From: Pachysolen tannophilus NRRL Y-2460
Taxonomy: Eukaryota > Ascomycota > Pichiomycetes > Alaninales > Pachysolenaceae
Assembly: GCA_001661245.1 (NCBI GenBank)
Contig: KV454011.1
Coordinates: 1,720,135 to 1,784,134, forward strand
DNA length: 64,000 bases
Direction: 5' to 3'
The translations under genes and the position numbers were made by a program. Under the pieces are notes generated by a model. It was not told the origin of the DNA and searched no databases. It was given only the letters and a program-made list of their open reading frames with translations. Shown here one piece after another: positions 31,174-40,932 of this stretch; within the stretch, counting starts at the first letter, position 1; each line of letters opens with the position of its first letter.

Positions 31174-31230
31174 CATATATATATATATATATATCAGTCG
31201 CATATATATAATATATATATTATATATTCA

Positions 31231-31269
<39 letters not shown>

Positions 31270-31275
31270 CATATT
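31174..31275. repeat. Long AT dinucleotide block
   Basis: About 100 bp almost purely alternating A and T, with short interruptions (CAGTCGC, TTCA, GT). It can form cruciform or unwound DNA. It lies 330 bp upstream of the Con7-like start. Confidence 0.85.
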
Positions 31276-31601
31276 AATTTTGTCAATTAACTCTATAAAG
31301 TGGAAGTTTTTTTTACAATAGCACCAAGTGCTTCACTTAAATTCAAATACGCGGACACTCTGATACTTCCAAAATCTTCCATGGCTTTGTCATATGCGAT
31401 AGAACTCATATACTATTAGCGGTGTAAATCAACAAAAAAAAAAAAAGAAACCCCAAAAAAAAAAACATTCAAGATACTTTAATGCTTTCAAAGAAAGAAA
31501 AGGCACCATCGATTGCAATATATTCCTTCCATCTATCAATAACAGGGTATTCGTATAATAAGTTCTATATCAGTTAGAAAAGAACTTCCCTATTCATATT
31601 G

Positions 31602-32708
31602 ATGGATAGCGATAATTCAGACAGCTCAGTTGATCTACAGAATGATCAATCGGATCCTGGTATATCAAGTTCATCGTATAATTACAAGCTGTTACTTACA
31701 AATATCAATAATGCAATCAGAGAAGATACTTCGCAACTACCACCACCTTCCACAGCCCCAACCTCTGACTCTTCATATCAACTGAACCCATTGAATTTTA
31801 ATGCCACTTATGGTCAACCATTTTTAGACCCATATCATACAATGTCCTCCCAAGAACATCAACAACTGCAGCCGCCTTTCCCCCTAAGTAATTTTGGATT
31901 TCAGCTGTCTGGTTCCAGCAGTAATTCTCAATTTCAACCTTTAGCCCCACCACCCCAACCTCAACTCCAGCAACCAATTTATAACCCTACTAACACTAGT
32001 CAAGCACTACTACTACAACAACAACAGCAGCAGCAACAGCAGCAACAACAGCAGCAACAACATCGGCAGCAGCGGCACCACCATCAGCAACAACAACATC
32101 GACAATTTCCACAACACCAATCTCAGTATGGTACTTTCCCTGGTCAAGAATTTGATCCCAGACAAACTTTTGGAGATTTCAAGATTCCTCAAGTCCAAAC
32201 TACACATCAACATCCATCATCACCCTCGGTGCCCACAGGGTTATATCTGGCACAACAAAAACAACTGCTGACAAGTCAGCAATACCCTGAGACCACTGCA
32301 ACTTCTCAATACATTCATCATCAGCAACAATCTCAGCCCGAATCCATCACTTATGGGGGGTTTACCTATCCAGGACTTGACCCTCATCCACAGGTAGTAC
32401 AAGGAGGACAATATCCCCCAAACAATAACGCGGTTATCTATCCAAACGTTGCCAAGCAAAAAAGGAAAAGAAGAAAACGATCAGAGATTGAACGATTATA
32501 TTTCTGTAATTTTCCCGATTGTAACAAAGGGTATGGAACTTTAAGTCATTTAAATGGACATATTGTTAAACACGGGCATGGGAAACGAAGGCATCCAGAA
32601 GAATTTACTGAGTTGCGTAAATTTTTGAAAAAACGTGATGAACAAAAGGCCAAAGTTAAAGACGAAAAAGATGAAGAAAAAATAGGGCAAAGTGGAGGGA
32701 CAAAGTAA
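31602..32708 (+). CDS. Con7-like C2H2 transcription factor with poly-Q domain
   Basis: 368 residues from the ATG at 31602. Residues 1-285 are Gln/Pro/Ser-rich, with a run of about 16 Gln at 138-153 followed by Gln/His repeats, a prion-like composition. A basic patch (KQKRKRRKR, 287-295) leads to one C2H2 finger (C303, C308, H321, H325) in the form YFCNFPDCNKGYGTLSHLNG, then KRRHPEEFTELRKF. This finger with its flanks is the signature of filamentous-fungal Con7, a regulator of morphogenesis genes. DNA binding and transcriptional control are inferred. It has an unusually long upstream region (5.6 kb). The acidic/basic tail ends KDEKDEEKIGQSGGTK. Confidence 0.8.
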   Translation: MDSDNSDSSVDLQNDQSDPGISSSSYNYKLLLTNINNAIREDTSQLPPPSTAPTSDSSYQLNPLNFNATYGQPFLDPYHTMSSQEHQQLQPPFPLSNFGFQLSGSSSNSQFQPLAPPPQPQLQQPIYNPTNTSQALLLQQQQQQQQQQQQQQQHRQQRHHHQQQQHRQFPQHQSQYGTFPGQEFDPRQTFGDFKIPQVQTTHQHPSSPSVPTGLYLAQQKQLLTSQQYPETTATSQYIHHQQQSQPESITYGGFTYPGLDPHPQVVQGGQYPPNNNAVIYPNVAKQKRKRRKRSEIERLYFCNFPDCNKGYGTLSHLNGHIVKHGHGKRRHPEEFTELRKFLKKRDEQKAKVKDEKDEEKIGQSGGTK

Positions 32709-33703
32709 AACAATCAAAACCATAAACTTTAAAAAATTACATCAAGACAATAAATGGTACTAATTAGCGAAGACGGATAAACAAACACATTAAATCAGGA
32801 AAAAAATGTTAATACAAAGGAAAAATAGAAACAGTTTCATTCTTTTAATCAGAGATCCAACAACGACAACGATAACAACAACAACAACACCAAAAAAAAA
32901 AAAAAAAAAAAAAAAAAAGAAAAGAAAAAGAAAAAGAAAATTAAAGTTAGATGCAAGTTTTCTGATAGATATATATTAATCTGTAAAATTGATAGAGAAC
33001 GAGAAACAGTTGAGCGTACTCACTCAAGACGTTATTCGTTTAAAACCCATTTGTAACAACATATATACATACAATGTCCACAAAAAGTTTTTGAGTTTTG
33101 AAATCTTCTCATCTCAGAAACCATTTGCTATTTTCCTTTTCAAATCTTATTTTATTTCTTCACACTTTTATTATTATCTAGTTTTTTTTATTTTATTTTT
33201 TTTCTCTCTTTTCTTCATTATTATTTTATTATTTTATTTTATTTTTTTTTTTTCTTCTTCTTCTTCTGTTTTCTTTTTATTCCGACTTATCTTGTAAAAT
33301 AGGGTAGCTTCTTCCAGTCAACTAATATACACTTCGCAAAGTTTTCTATCATAGAACACAAAAAATGGTGCTGCTCAACAGATACTTTTAGATGGTGAGA
33401 TCTCACAGAAATATTATCCCCAAAATTGATGCAGAAATATGTATCCAAAAGAGGGAGTGCATGTTTGACCAAAAATGGTCTTATCTTTTTCGCTGCTTGG
33501 CCTACTTCTGCTTTGGGGTTTGATAAAAATTGAAAGAAAATAAAGTCAAATCTCAAATTTATGAACAGTTCAAGTATTAGTGTTATTATGGATCAGGGAA
33601 TTTGTGATTGAAGGGAAATACTAAAGCTGAGATAGAGAAATATAGGGACTAATTTATTATTTTATTTTATTTATTGTTTTTTTCTTTTTTGTTTTTTTTT
33701 AAT
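32709..33703. other. Spacer between Con7-like gene and MUP permease
   Basis: 995 bp. It starts with a poly-A tract (about 32889-32918), followed by a long pyrimidine block (33150-33280) in which T-runs alternate with CTT repeats. It must hold the 3' UTR of one gene and the promoter of the next. An 89-codon antisense ORF at 33287-33556 lacks an ATG and any recognisable feature. Confidence 0.5.
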
Positions 33704-35425
33704 ATGATGGCGTCAAATAGTAATGATTATAATAATGCAATATCTCCGGATGTAAAATTAAACAATTCTCGAGTTGTTGTGGTGAGTGAGGAAAATGATG
33801 GATATTGTGAATTGCTGGATGGATTGAATGAATACAATGGATACGATGGATATGATGGACCGATTGATGATCAATTGGGAACAACAAAGTTGGTTCCGTT
33901 ATCGACTCGCGAGGAACATGATTACATTTTTTTACAAGATATTGATGAGGAATTACCTCAAGGTAGACATCTTGGAATGTTTGCTGTAATTGTTAATTTT
34001 ATTAGTAGAATCTTAGGTTCGGGTATATTTGCCACTCCTGCACTAATTTATGGGGATACTGGTGGTTCTCCATTTATATTTTTTTTAGTTTGGACATTAG
34101 CTGCATTAATATCATTTTCTGGATTATTTGTTTATATGGAATTAGGATCAATTGTTAGAAAAAATGGTGGAACAAAATCTTTTTTAGAATTTTTGTATTA
34201 TAAACCGAGAATGTTGATGAGTGTCATGATAAGTATTTATTCTGTTGTGTTTGGATTTGTTATTTCAAATTCAATAATATTTGGTCAATATTTCTTGTAT
34301 TCTTTGGGAATAGAAGAATTTGAAGATAGAGATGCAAGATATGCAGCTTTGACCTTGGTATTGGTTAGTTTTATAATACATTGTATGTCAACCAAAGGTG
34401 GGACAATTATTCAAAACATACTTGGTTTTTTGAAATTAGCTTTACTAATAGCTATGGGTTTTATTGGAATTTATGTTTTATTTCCCAAGAGTATCACAAA
34501 TTTAGAAAGTAATTTAAAAGCCAAAGAATTTTTCAAAATAAAGACAGAAGTATCTGTTGCTTCAATAACAGCAGCAATTTTTAAAGCTTCTTATTCATTT
34601 GCAGGTTGGAATGGAATGCATACTTTATCGGGGGAAATTAAAAACCCAGTACGTACAATGAAAATAGCTGGTCCTATTTCATTGTTAATTGTTTTCATAT
34701 GTTACCTTTTTTTGAATTTGGCCTATTTAATTGTTATTCCAACTGAAGAATTAATAGGAAGTGCTGAACTTGCTGGAAGTTTGTTATTTCAAAAAATCTT
34801 TGGCTATGCAATTGGAAGGCGGTTATTAACTTTAAGCGTTGCCCTATGTGCTGGAGGAAATGTTTTTGTCGTTATGTATTCAACGGCTAGGATGAATCAA
34901 GAGGTTTTCCGTGAAGGTTTTATGCCATTTTCTAAATTTTTTGCATCAAATTGGCCATTGGGAACACCTTTCCCATCTTTATTTATTTGTTGCATTATAA
35001 CTTCAATATTCTTAATTTTCCCTCCGCCTGGGAATTTATACGATTACGTTGTAAATTTGGAAAGTTATGGAGGGCAAGTTTTCATAACATTTGTTCTTTT
35101 TGGTCTCTTCATTTTCCGTAAACGTTATCCAAATTTAAAACTGCCGATAAGAGCACCTTTAATCACTAGTGCATTAGCCCTGATTTTTTCGCTTTGTTTG
35201 CTAATAGGTCCCTTTATTTCCGATAGTCAGAGAAAGTCTTCTAATGGTGATGATACAATTCCAAACTATGCATTATTGTGTTGTTTATTTTTAGGATGTT
35301 GTGCATTGTATTGGGCTTTAAAGTTTCGTCTTTTACCCTGGTTTTTCGGTTATCAGTTGATAAAGACAGAACAGGAGTTGGCAGATGGTTTAACAATAAA
35401 GAAATGGGAGTACATATACGCTTGA
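33704..35425 (+). CDS. MUP1/MUP3-family amino acid permease (methionine-type)
   Basis: 573 residues from ATG 33704; a second in-frame ATG follows at 33707. About twelve hydrophobic segments from residue 93 onward. The sequence follows Mup1 closely: HLGMFAVIVNFISRILGSGI, then NGGTKSFLEFLYYKPRML, then FAGWNGMHTLSGEIKNPVRT, then ARMNQEVFREGFMPFSKF. GSGIFATP is the substrate-binding break in TM1 of APC-superfamily carriers. Predicted role: plasma-membrane uptake of methionine and perhaps cysteine. An acidic N-terminal tail (DGYCELLDGLNEYNGYDGYD) with repeats could act in endocytic sorting, as the Mup1 tails do. Mup1 and Mup3 cannot be told apart from sequence reading alone. Confidence 0.88.
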   Translation: MMASNSNDYNNAISPDVKLNNSRVVVVSEENDGYCELLDGLNEYNGYDGYDGPIDDQLGTTKLVPLSTREEHDYIFLQDIDEELPQGRHLGMFAVIVNFISRILGSGIFATPALIYGDTGGSPFIFFLVWTLAALISFSGLFVYMELGSIVRKNGGTKSFLEFLYYKPRMLMSVMISIYSVVFGFVISNSIIFGQYFLYSLGIEEFEDRDARYAALTLVLVSFIIHCMSTKGGTIIQNILGFLKLALLIAMGFIGIYVLFPKSITNLESNLKAKEFFKIKTEVSVASITAAIFKASYSFAGWNGMHTLSGEIKNPVRTMKIAGPISLLIVFICYLFLNLAYLIVIPTEELIGSAELAGSLLFQKIFGYAIGRRLLTLSVALCAGGNVFVVMYSTARMNQEVFREGFMPFSKFFASNWPLGTPFPSLFICCIITSIFLIFPPPGNLYDYVVNLESYGGQVFITFVLFGLFIFRKRYPNLKLPIRAPLITSALALIFSLCLLIGPFISDSQRKSSNGDDTIPNYALLCCLFLGCCALYWALKFRLLPWFFGYQLIKTEQELADGLTIKKWEYIYA

Positions 35426-35850
35426 TTTCTTGTAATGATACATAACACATATAATTGAAGCATCTTTTCTTAAACAGGTGTAAAGCTTGCAATTGACTGC
35501 AGTTCGGTGCGTCTTGCAGTTATTACCCCTTTTTTGTAAAAGAAATATATAATATTTACAATTACAGATTTATCTACAACTTCCGTTAATTCTTTCTTTT
35601 TCTTTTTTTTTTTTTTTTTTTTTTAATTACTTTTATTTATTTTTGTTAATCTTTTTGTTAATTTCATGAAACTAAACTAATAAAATTACATTAAACTAAT
35701 TTAAACACAAATTTGTTTGGAAAAACTTTCTTTTTGATCTTCTGTAATTGAACTTCTGTAAATGAAATAGAATTTCATAACACAACGGTAGAGAAAAAAC
35801 AAAAAAAAAAAAAAAAAATTTAAAAACTATTTCAAGAAAAACAGTTTCTA
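35426..35850. other. Convergent spacer MUP permease / ABC transporter
   Basis: 425 bp, T- and A-runs. Two 3' UTRs expected. Nothing else seen. Confidence 0.5.
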
Positions 35851-38800
35851 TTATTTCCTACTGTTAATACCTTTTTTTATAAAATTTTCCTTTGCCAATT
35901 GTACCAATACGTCTAGCTCACCTGAATTCTCACACATGCTGTGAAATAATGAACTCTTATCTAAAATCAATGTGTATGGATCATCATATTCAACTACCTT
36001 ACCAGCATCCATAACTAAGATCTTATCATAATCAATGATGGATCTCAATCTGTGAGCAATAGTGAGAATAGTACTAGCCGCAAACTCGTCTCTAATCGTA
36101 TGTTGAATTTTTGCATCAGACAGATAGTCAATCGATGCAGTTGCTTCGTCTAATAAAATAACTTTTGGAGACTTTAACAATGATCTTGCTAAACACATTA
36201 ATTGACGCTGTCCTTGAGATAAATTTGAACCACCTTCTGAAATCTTGTTATTCAAATTCAAAAATTTGTTTGTATTCTCCTCAAGCGAAGAATCACCCAC
36301 ATCACTGCTATTTGCCGATGACTGACCATTTTTGACCAATGCAAGTTCTTCTGCAGAGATCAAATTCACCCTTTTTAAGGCCTGGTAGATTTCTTCGTCC
36401 GAATATTGATCAAAAAGATCTAGGTTTGACCTAATAGTTCCTGTAAACAATGTCGGATCCTGTGGAATAATCGTTATACCCTGGCGTAACGCACGTAAAC
36501 CAATCTTCGTGATATCAACTCCATCAATTTTGATATATCCAGTTTCAGGGTCCAAGAATCTAAAGAAAGCAGTGATAATAGTAGATTTACCTGCGCCTGT
36601 TCTACCCACAATACCCACTTTTGAGTTTGGTTCAACATTAAAAGTGACATTATTGATAACCCTAGGTAAATCTGGTGCATATCTCAATGAGACATCACGG
36701 ACTTCTATAGCACCTTTTGACGGCCATGTATTTGGTAAGGGGTCATTTTCGGTAGTTTCTGCAGCCTCCTGATCAATCAATAAATATTCTTGTAACCTTT
36801 CAACAGAGTTCATACTCATCTCAACATTTGCGTAAAGACGTACAACCCATAAGGCACCATCTGAAAAGGCAATTGCATAAGATAAGGATAAACCTGCAAG
36901 ACCAGAGTCAAGTTTGTTTATACTCAACAAGATAAAGACACCCGAAAAGAAAGTTACAAACGCACCAACTGCATCAACACGGAAGGATAACCATCTATTA
37001 GCAATCCATAAATAAAAGTAAGGCCTGTTATTTTCGTCAATCTTGTTCAAATTTTGGGTCATAAATCTACGTTCATCCCCGTAAGCACGAATGGTTGGAA
37101 CACCAACTAAAGTTTCTGTGAAATGTTGATGAATTGGTGATCTTGTTACAGAGTCGTAACGTTTTAATTCTCTTGACAATGACAAGTAGAAAATACCAAC
37201 TAAGTAGTAAAAGAACAAGATAAAAATAGCAAAAATCAAGAAAGCTGGGGTAATGAAACAGATCAATCCAATAGTTGCAAAACATTGAATAAGACACATG
37301 ATGAAAGCTTCTGCGAAAGGAGGTAATTCTTGATCAACAGATTCCATATCTTTAGAGAAACGATTCATGATACGGCCTATAGGAGTAGCATCAAAAAATC
37401 TTAATTTCGCTCTGAGAACTCTGCGCAACATTTTTTCAAATATCTTATTTGAAGCAGATATACCCCCAAGAAAAGTGATAACGATACGAGCCGCAGAAAT
37501 ACCAGAATAAATAAAACCAATAACACTGTAAAGAATGAGATAGAAAAATGTACCATGCTTGGATGAGTTTATGACTCTAAATGTTTCACCACCAATAGGC
37601 TTATTCCAATCAATTTTATTAAGAGCATCCATGGATTTCGATACAACCGCATGACTTGTTGATACAAACACAGAAGAAAAAGAATCACCCGCGTTGGTTT
37701 CACTACTCATCGCCCATTCTCTTAACCACCAGGACTGAAGAATATAAATCAGCTGGGAGCCAAGCATACCAGATGCTAACAAAATCCAAAGAGGCCAAGT
37801 CCCAAAGGATTTAGCATAATCCGCATAAACTTGAAATTTAACCGATCCCTCTTTTTTAGTCTCTTCTTCCACTAATTTACCGGCTATTTTTTTATTTTTC
37901 AACTTACGGAAATCTTCATCATTTTCGTCATTTTGCTTACTAGAACCCTCCTGGGCATATGCTGCTGCTTCTTCCAGGATCACCTTTTTCAACTTGGCTT
38001 CAATCTTATCTGCATTCAATTTCAGACTCTTATTCTTATCATTCAAAGATTTGAGGTTACTTGATGAGGCATTAACACTGGATTTAACTAATTCATCATC
38101 ACCCAAATCACCTTCTTTCAATAAAAAGCTTGGTGTTCCTTGGTTCTTGATACGTCCATTTTCTAATACAACGACCCATTCGGCAGCTGTGACAGTTAAA
38201 GCAACATTATGAGAGACCAAGATACAAGTACGACCTTTCATTAACGGACCAGTAATACAATTATCATAAATCCATAACGCAGTATGTGAATCAACGGCAC
38301 TGAGACAATCATCCAAGAGAACATGTTTGGCATTGGAATATAATGCACGGGCTAACGAAACACGTTGCTTCTGACCTCCAGATAAAGTAATACCCTTTTC
38401 ACCAATTTCGGTGTTATCACCACCTTCAAGAATCTCAAAATCACGTACTAAACCGCAAGCTTTTACGACAGAGTCATAGCGCTCTTGATCGAAAGGTGCA
38501 GCAAAGATAATGTTGTTTCTAATCGTATCATTCAATAACCAAGCAGCTTGGGAACAGTAGGCAACAGCTTCAGCTAAACCGGTAGATGGATCTACTTTCA
38601 ATTCATCTCTAGGTTCAACACCAGGGAGATAAACATTACCCTCTAATAACTCCATTTCACCTAACAAAGCTAACAATAAAGAAGTTTTTCCTGAACCTGT
38701 AGGACCAATGATTACATTCAACTTTCCTTTCTTAAAAGCGATGTTTAAATCTCTTAGTTTAAAATCACCTGAGTGAGTCTTATTCCAGCTAAAAGTAGCA

Positions 38801-40932
38801 TTTTCAAAACCAATTTCTGGAGAATTAGCAGTTCGTGGGTGACTTAATTGCTCATACTTAGTAGTATCTTCTTCATCTAAAAAGTTTTGAACTCTGTCCA
38901 TTGAAACTTTGGATTGGATAACGAATGATAACATATTTGCTAATTCATCTAATGGACTACGTAACAAGTTAAACAACGATAACGATGTGAATGCAATTGG
39001 AGATGTCAAAGTCTTACCATCAATAATGATGTAGCAAAAAAATGAAACTAAAGTAATTAAAGTTGGTATAGTGAACCAAAGAGTAGCAGAACATGCCCAA
39101 AAGATTGATCTCTTGGTCAATTTAATCAATTCTTCATTACGAATCTTCATAACTTCTTCGAAAAACTTTCTTTCCCAAGCAAAAAACTTGATAATTCTAA
39201 TACTTTGGAAAGTTTCATTTAATTTTTGAATTCTCTTATCTGTGATTGCCAACATTTCTTTTTGGCTATCACCAAGTTTTTCAGAGATTTTGTAATTAAC
39301 TGGAAGTAAAATAATAATAACAGCAGCACCAACTAGAGCCGACCATCCTAATAATTTATATAACAAGAAAATAGCAATAGCAATCATTAAAAATGAGCTT
39401 ACAAAATAATGTAAATAACTTGATATTTCAGAAACTTTAAAAGCATCAACAGCCATTAAGTTAATGATAGCACCAAGGTCTGATTTCTTCAGATCTTCTT
39501 TTTCCTTTGATTCTTCTCCACTAGAGTTTTCAAAAGATCCAGAACCTGATGTTTCATCTTCAAGTTGAAGAGTAGATTTATCATTCGTTGGTGGGTCAAG
39601 GTTAGCCTTTTGAACTTGATCAGTAGTTATTCTTCTTCTTAAAGCTTTTGCATAAACTTCTGCAATAATAATAGCTTTCATTTGAGTAGATAACCTTCTT
39701 CCCAAAAATAAAGATCTACCAGTAAACATTGAACTAGTAAGTTTGAAAAATAACATTAAAAAGACGAATAACCAAGCTAAAGATCTTGAGTTATCTTCAG
39801 GATGATCAACATATTCTAAGATTTTTTTCAATAAAATTGAAGGAGCAAAAATTATAAAAGAATCCAAGATAGCCCATATAGCTTGAACAGCTAATATATA
39901 TCTGAAAAATTTGAACAATCTACCTGCAAAATGCATGTTTGATTTCATTTGTTCAAATGCTTGAACAACGTTGAATGCATAATCTTCTTGTTTTAAACTC
40001 CAAATATCTTTTTGTAACATTGGTTCGCCATATGCTTTCCAAACCATTCCATTTAACCATGAATAGGACAGTATTGAAAATAAGGAAGATTTTGACTCTG
40101 GAGATGGAAGGGTATTTTTATCAGTTATATAAAGTTTAGCTGGTTTATCTCCAATTTCAGCTGAATAGATATTGACAAATAATAATGCAGAAATAATAAA
40201 ATCGAATATATAATAATAATTAACAATTTTAGAATTAATTGTGCCCAATAAAGCTGTTCTCATTGTTAAAGCACTTGGAAATACGCTTGCAGTATACAAA
40301 AAGACAGAATGATTCCATAAATTTGGTAACCTCTGTGTACCTATATTGCTTAAATTAGCAAGACGTATTGTACAGATGATTAATGCATAGGTCCAAATAC
40401 CTAATTTTAATTTTGGAATAAAAGGAGTATCCACCCATTCATCTGCCAACTCTGGAATAACTAATGTACATATAGCAATTCCAACATGGGCAATTAATAA
40501 TATTTCTTCAATGCAAACTCTTATCCTTTCTTTCAAAGATCTAAAGACTATTTCAACATATCCATGAGGAGATCCATCATCTTTTTTTGCCTCCAATTTT
40601 GCAATATCGAAATGGCGCTGTGTCACAGTTGCTGGAACAACAATACCGCCATTCGAACTGGCAGCGCCATAGCTATTATCATTATTTTCCAATGGGTTAA
40701 TTGGTGTTGACAAGAGCGGTTGGGTTTCCACATTTGGAAATGCACTATTATTACTACTATAGTGATGTTTTTTACAACTATTTCTCACACTTAATCTAGT
40801 TATAACATAAAGAGCTGAAAGAATAGCAACAACCCCGGGTATAAGACCATCAAGTAATATATGTCTTCCACATGCAGTAAAATCATCAAATTCGAAAACC
40901 GAAGAACAAATAAAAGTTGAATTGGCCGACAT
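35851..40932 (-). CDS. ABCC-type vacuolar ABC transporter, YBT1/VMR1-like
   Basis: 1693 residues from ATG 40932. Full-length ABCC protein: an N-terminal TMD0 (VFEFDDFTACGRHILLDG, then hydrophobic helices), two six-helix domains and two nucleotide-binding domains. NBD1 has GPTGSGKTS, LSGGQKQRVSLARAL and LLDDCLSAVD. NBD2 has GRTGAGKST, LSQGQRQLMCLARSL and LLDEATASID. The Asp after the Walker B of NBD1 in place of Glu is the usual ABCC degenerate site. N-terminal pattern and length match Ybt1/Vmr1/Nft1 (about 1500-1660) rather than Yor1. Inferred role: vacuolar import of bile acids, glutathione conjugates or metal complexes. A charged linker of about 150 residues separates the halves. Confidence 0.9.
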   Translation of the reverse strand: MSANSTFICSSVFEFDDFTACGRHILLDGLIPGVVAILSALYVITRLSVRNSCKKHHYSSNNSAFPNVETQPLLSTPINPLENNDNSYGAASSNGGIVVPATVTQRHFDIAKLEAKKDDGSPHGYVEIVFRSLKERIRVCIEEILLIAHVGIAICTLVIPELADEWVDTPFIPKLKLGIWTYALIICTIRLANLSNIGTQRLPNLWNHSVFLYTASVFPSALTMRTALLGTINSKIVNYYYIFDFIISALLFVNIYSAEIGDKPAKLYITDKNTLPSPESKSSLFSILSYSWLNGMVWKAYGEPMLQKDIWSLKQEDYAFNVVQAFEQMKSNMHFAGRLFKFFRYILAVQAIWAILDSFIIFAPSILLKKILEYVDHPEDNSRSLAWLFVFLMLFFKLTSSMFTGRSLFLGRRLSTQMKAIIIAEVYAKALRRRITTDQVQKANLDPPTNDKSTLQLEDETSGSGSFENSSGEESKEKEDLKKSDLGAIINLMAVDAFKVSEISSYLHYFVSSFLMIAIAIFLLYKLLGWSALVGAAVIIILLPVNYKISEKLGDSQKEMLAITDKRIQKLNETFQSIRIIKFFAWERKFFEEVMKIRNEELIKLTKRSIFWACSATLWFTIPTLITLVSFFCYIIIDGKTLTSPIAFTSLSLFNLLRSPLDELANMLSFVIQSKVSMDRVQNFLDEEDTTKYEQLSHPRTANSPEIGFENATFSWNKTHSGDFKLRDLNIAFKKGKLNVIIGPTGSGKTSLLLALLGEMELLEGNVYLPGVEPRDELKVDPSTGLAEAVAYCSQAAWLLNDTIRNNIIFAAPFDQERYDSVVKACGLVRDFEILEGGDNTEIGEKGITLSGGQKQRVSLARALYSNAKHVLLDDCLSAVDSHTALWIYDNCITGPLMKGRTCILVSHNVALTVTAAEWVVVLENGRIKNQGTPSFLLKEGDLGDDELVKSSVNASSSNLKSLNDKNKSLKLNADKIEAKLKKVILEEAAAYAQEGSSKQNDENDEDFRKLKNKKIAGKLVEEETKKEGSVKFQVYADYAKSFGTWPLWILLASGMLGSQLIYILQSWWLREWAMSSETNAGDSFSSVFVSTSHAVVSKSMDALNKIDWNKPIGGETFRVINSSKHGTFFYLILYSVIGFIYSGISAARIVITFLGGISASNKIFEKMLRRVLRAKLRFFDATPIGRIMNRFSKDMESVDQELPPFAEAFIMCLIQCFATIGLICFITPAFLIFAIFILFFYYLVGIFYLSLSRELKRYDSVTRSPIHQHFTETLVGVPTIRAYGDERRFMTQNLNKIDENNRPYFYLWIANRWLSFRVDAVGAFVTFFSGVFILLSINKLDSGLAGLSLSYAIAFSDGALWVVRLYANVEMSMNSVERLQEYLLIDQEAAETTENDPLPNTWPSKGAIEVRDVSLRYAPDLPRVINNVTFNVEPNSKVGIVGRTGAGKSTIITAFFRFLDPETGYIKIDGVDITKIGLRALRQGITIIPQDPTLFTGTIRSNLDLFDQYSDEEIYQALKRVNLISAEELALVKNGQSSANSSDVGDSSLEENTNKFLNLNNKISEGGSNLSQGQRQLMCLARSLLKSPKVILLDEATASIDYLSDAKIQHTIRDEFAASTILTIAHRLRSIIDYDKILVMDAGKVVEYDDPYTLILDKSSLFHSMCENSGELDVLVQLAKENFIKKGINSRK

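Larger units (their letters stand above)
25961..31601. other. 5.6 kb gene-poor region upstream of the Con7-like gene
   Basis: No convincing protein gene. All ORFs over 60 codons are low-complexity or lack conserved features. Contents noted: GTGTCGC-type repeats (about 26088-26120), a GGACATN heptamer array (26131-26202), a TTAGGGTT motif (27472-27479), a (TTTG)n run (27500-27535), homopolymer A/T tracts, several CGCATA words (29310-29365), and a 100-bp AT dinucleotide block (31174-31275). It lies between two divergently transcribed genes, so it should include promoters of both. The size suggests regulatory or noncoding-RNA content. Confidence 0.5.

Noticed and set aside
33287-33556. 89-codon minus ORF
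   Set aside because: No ATG start, no recognisable feature, lies in the permease upstream region.
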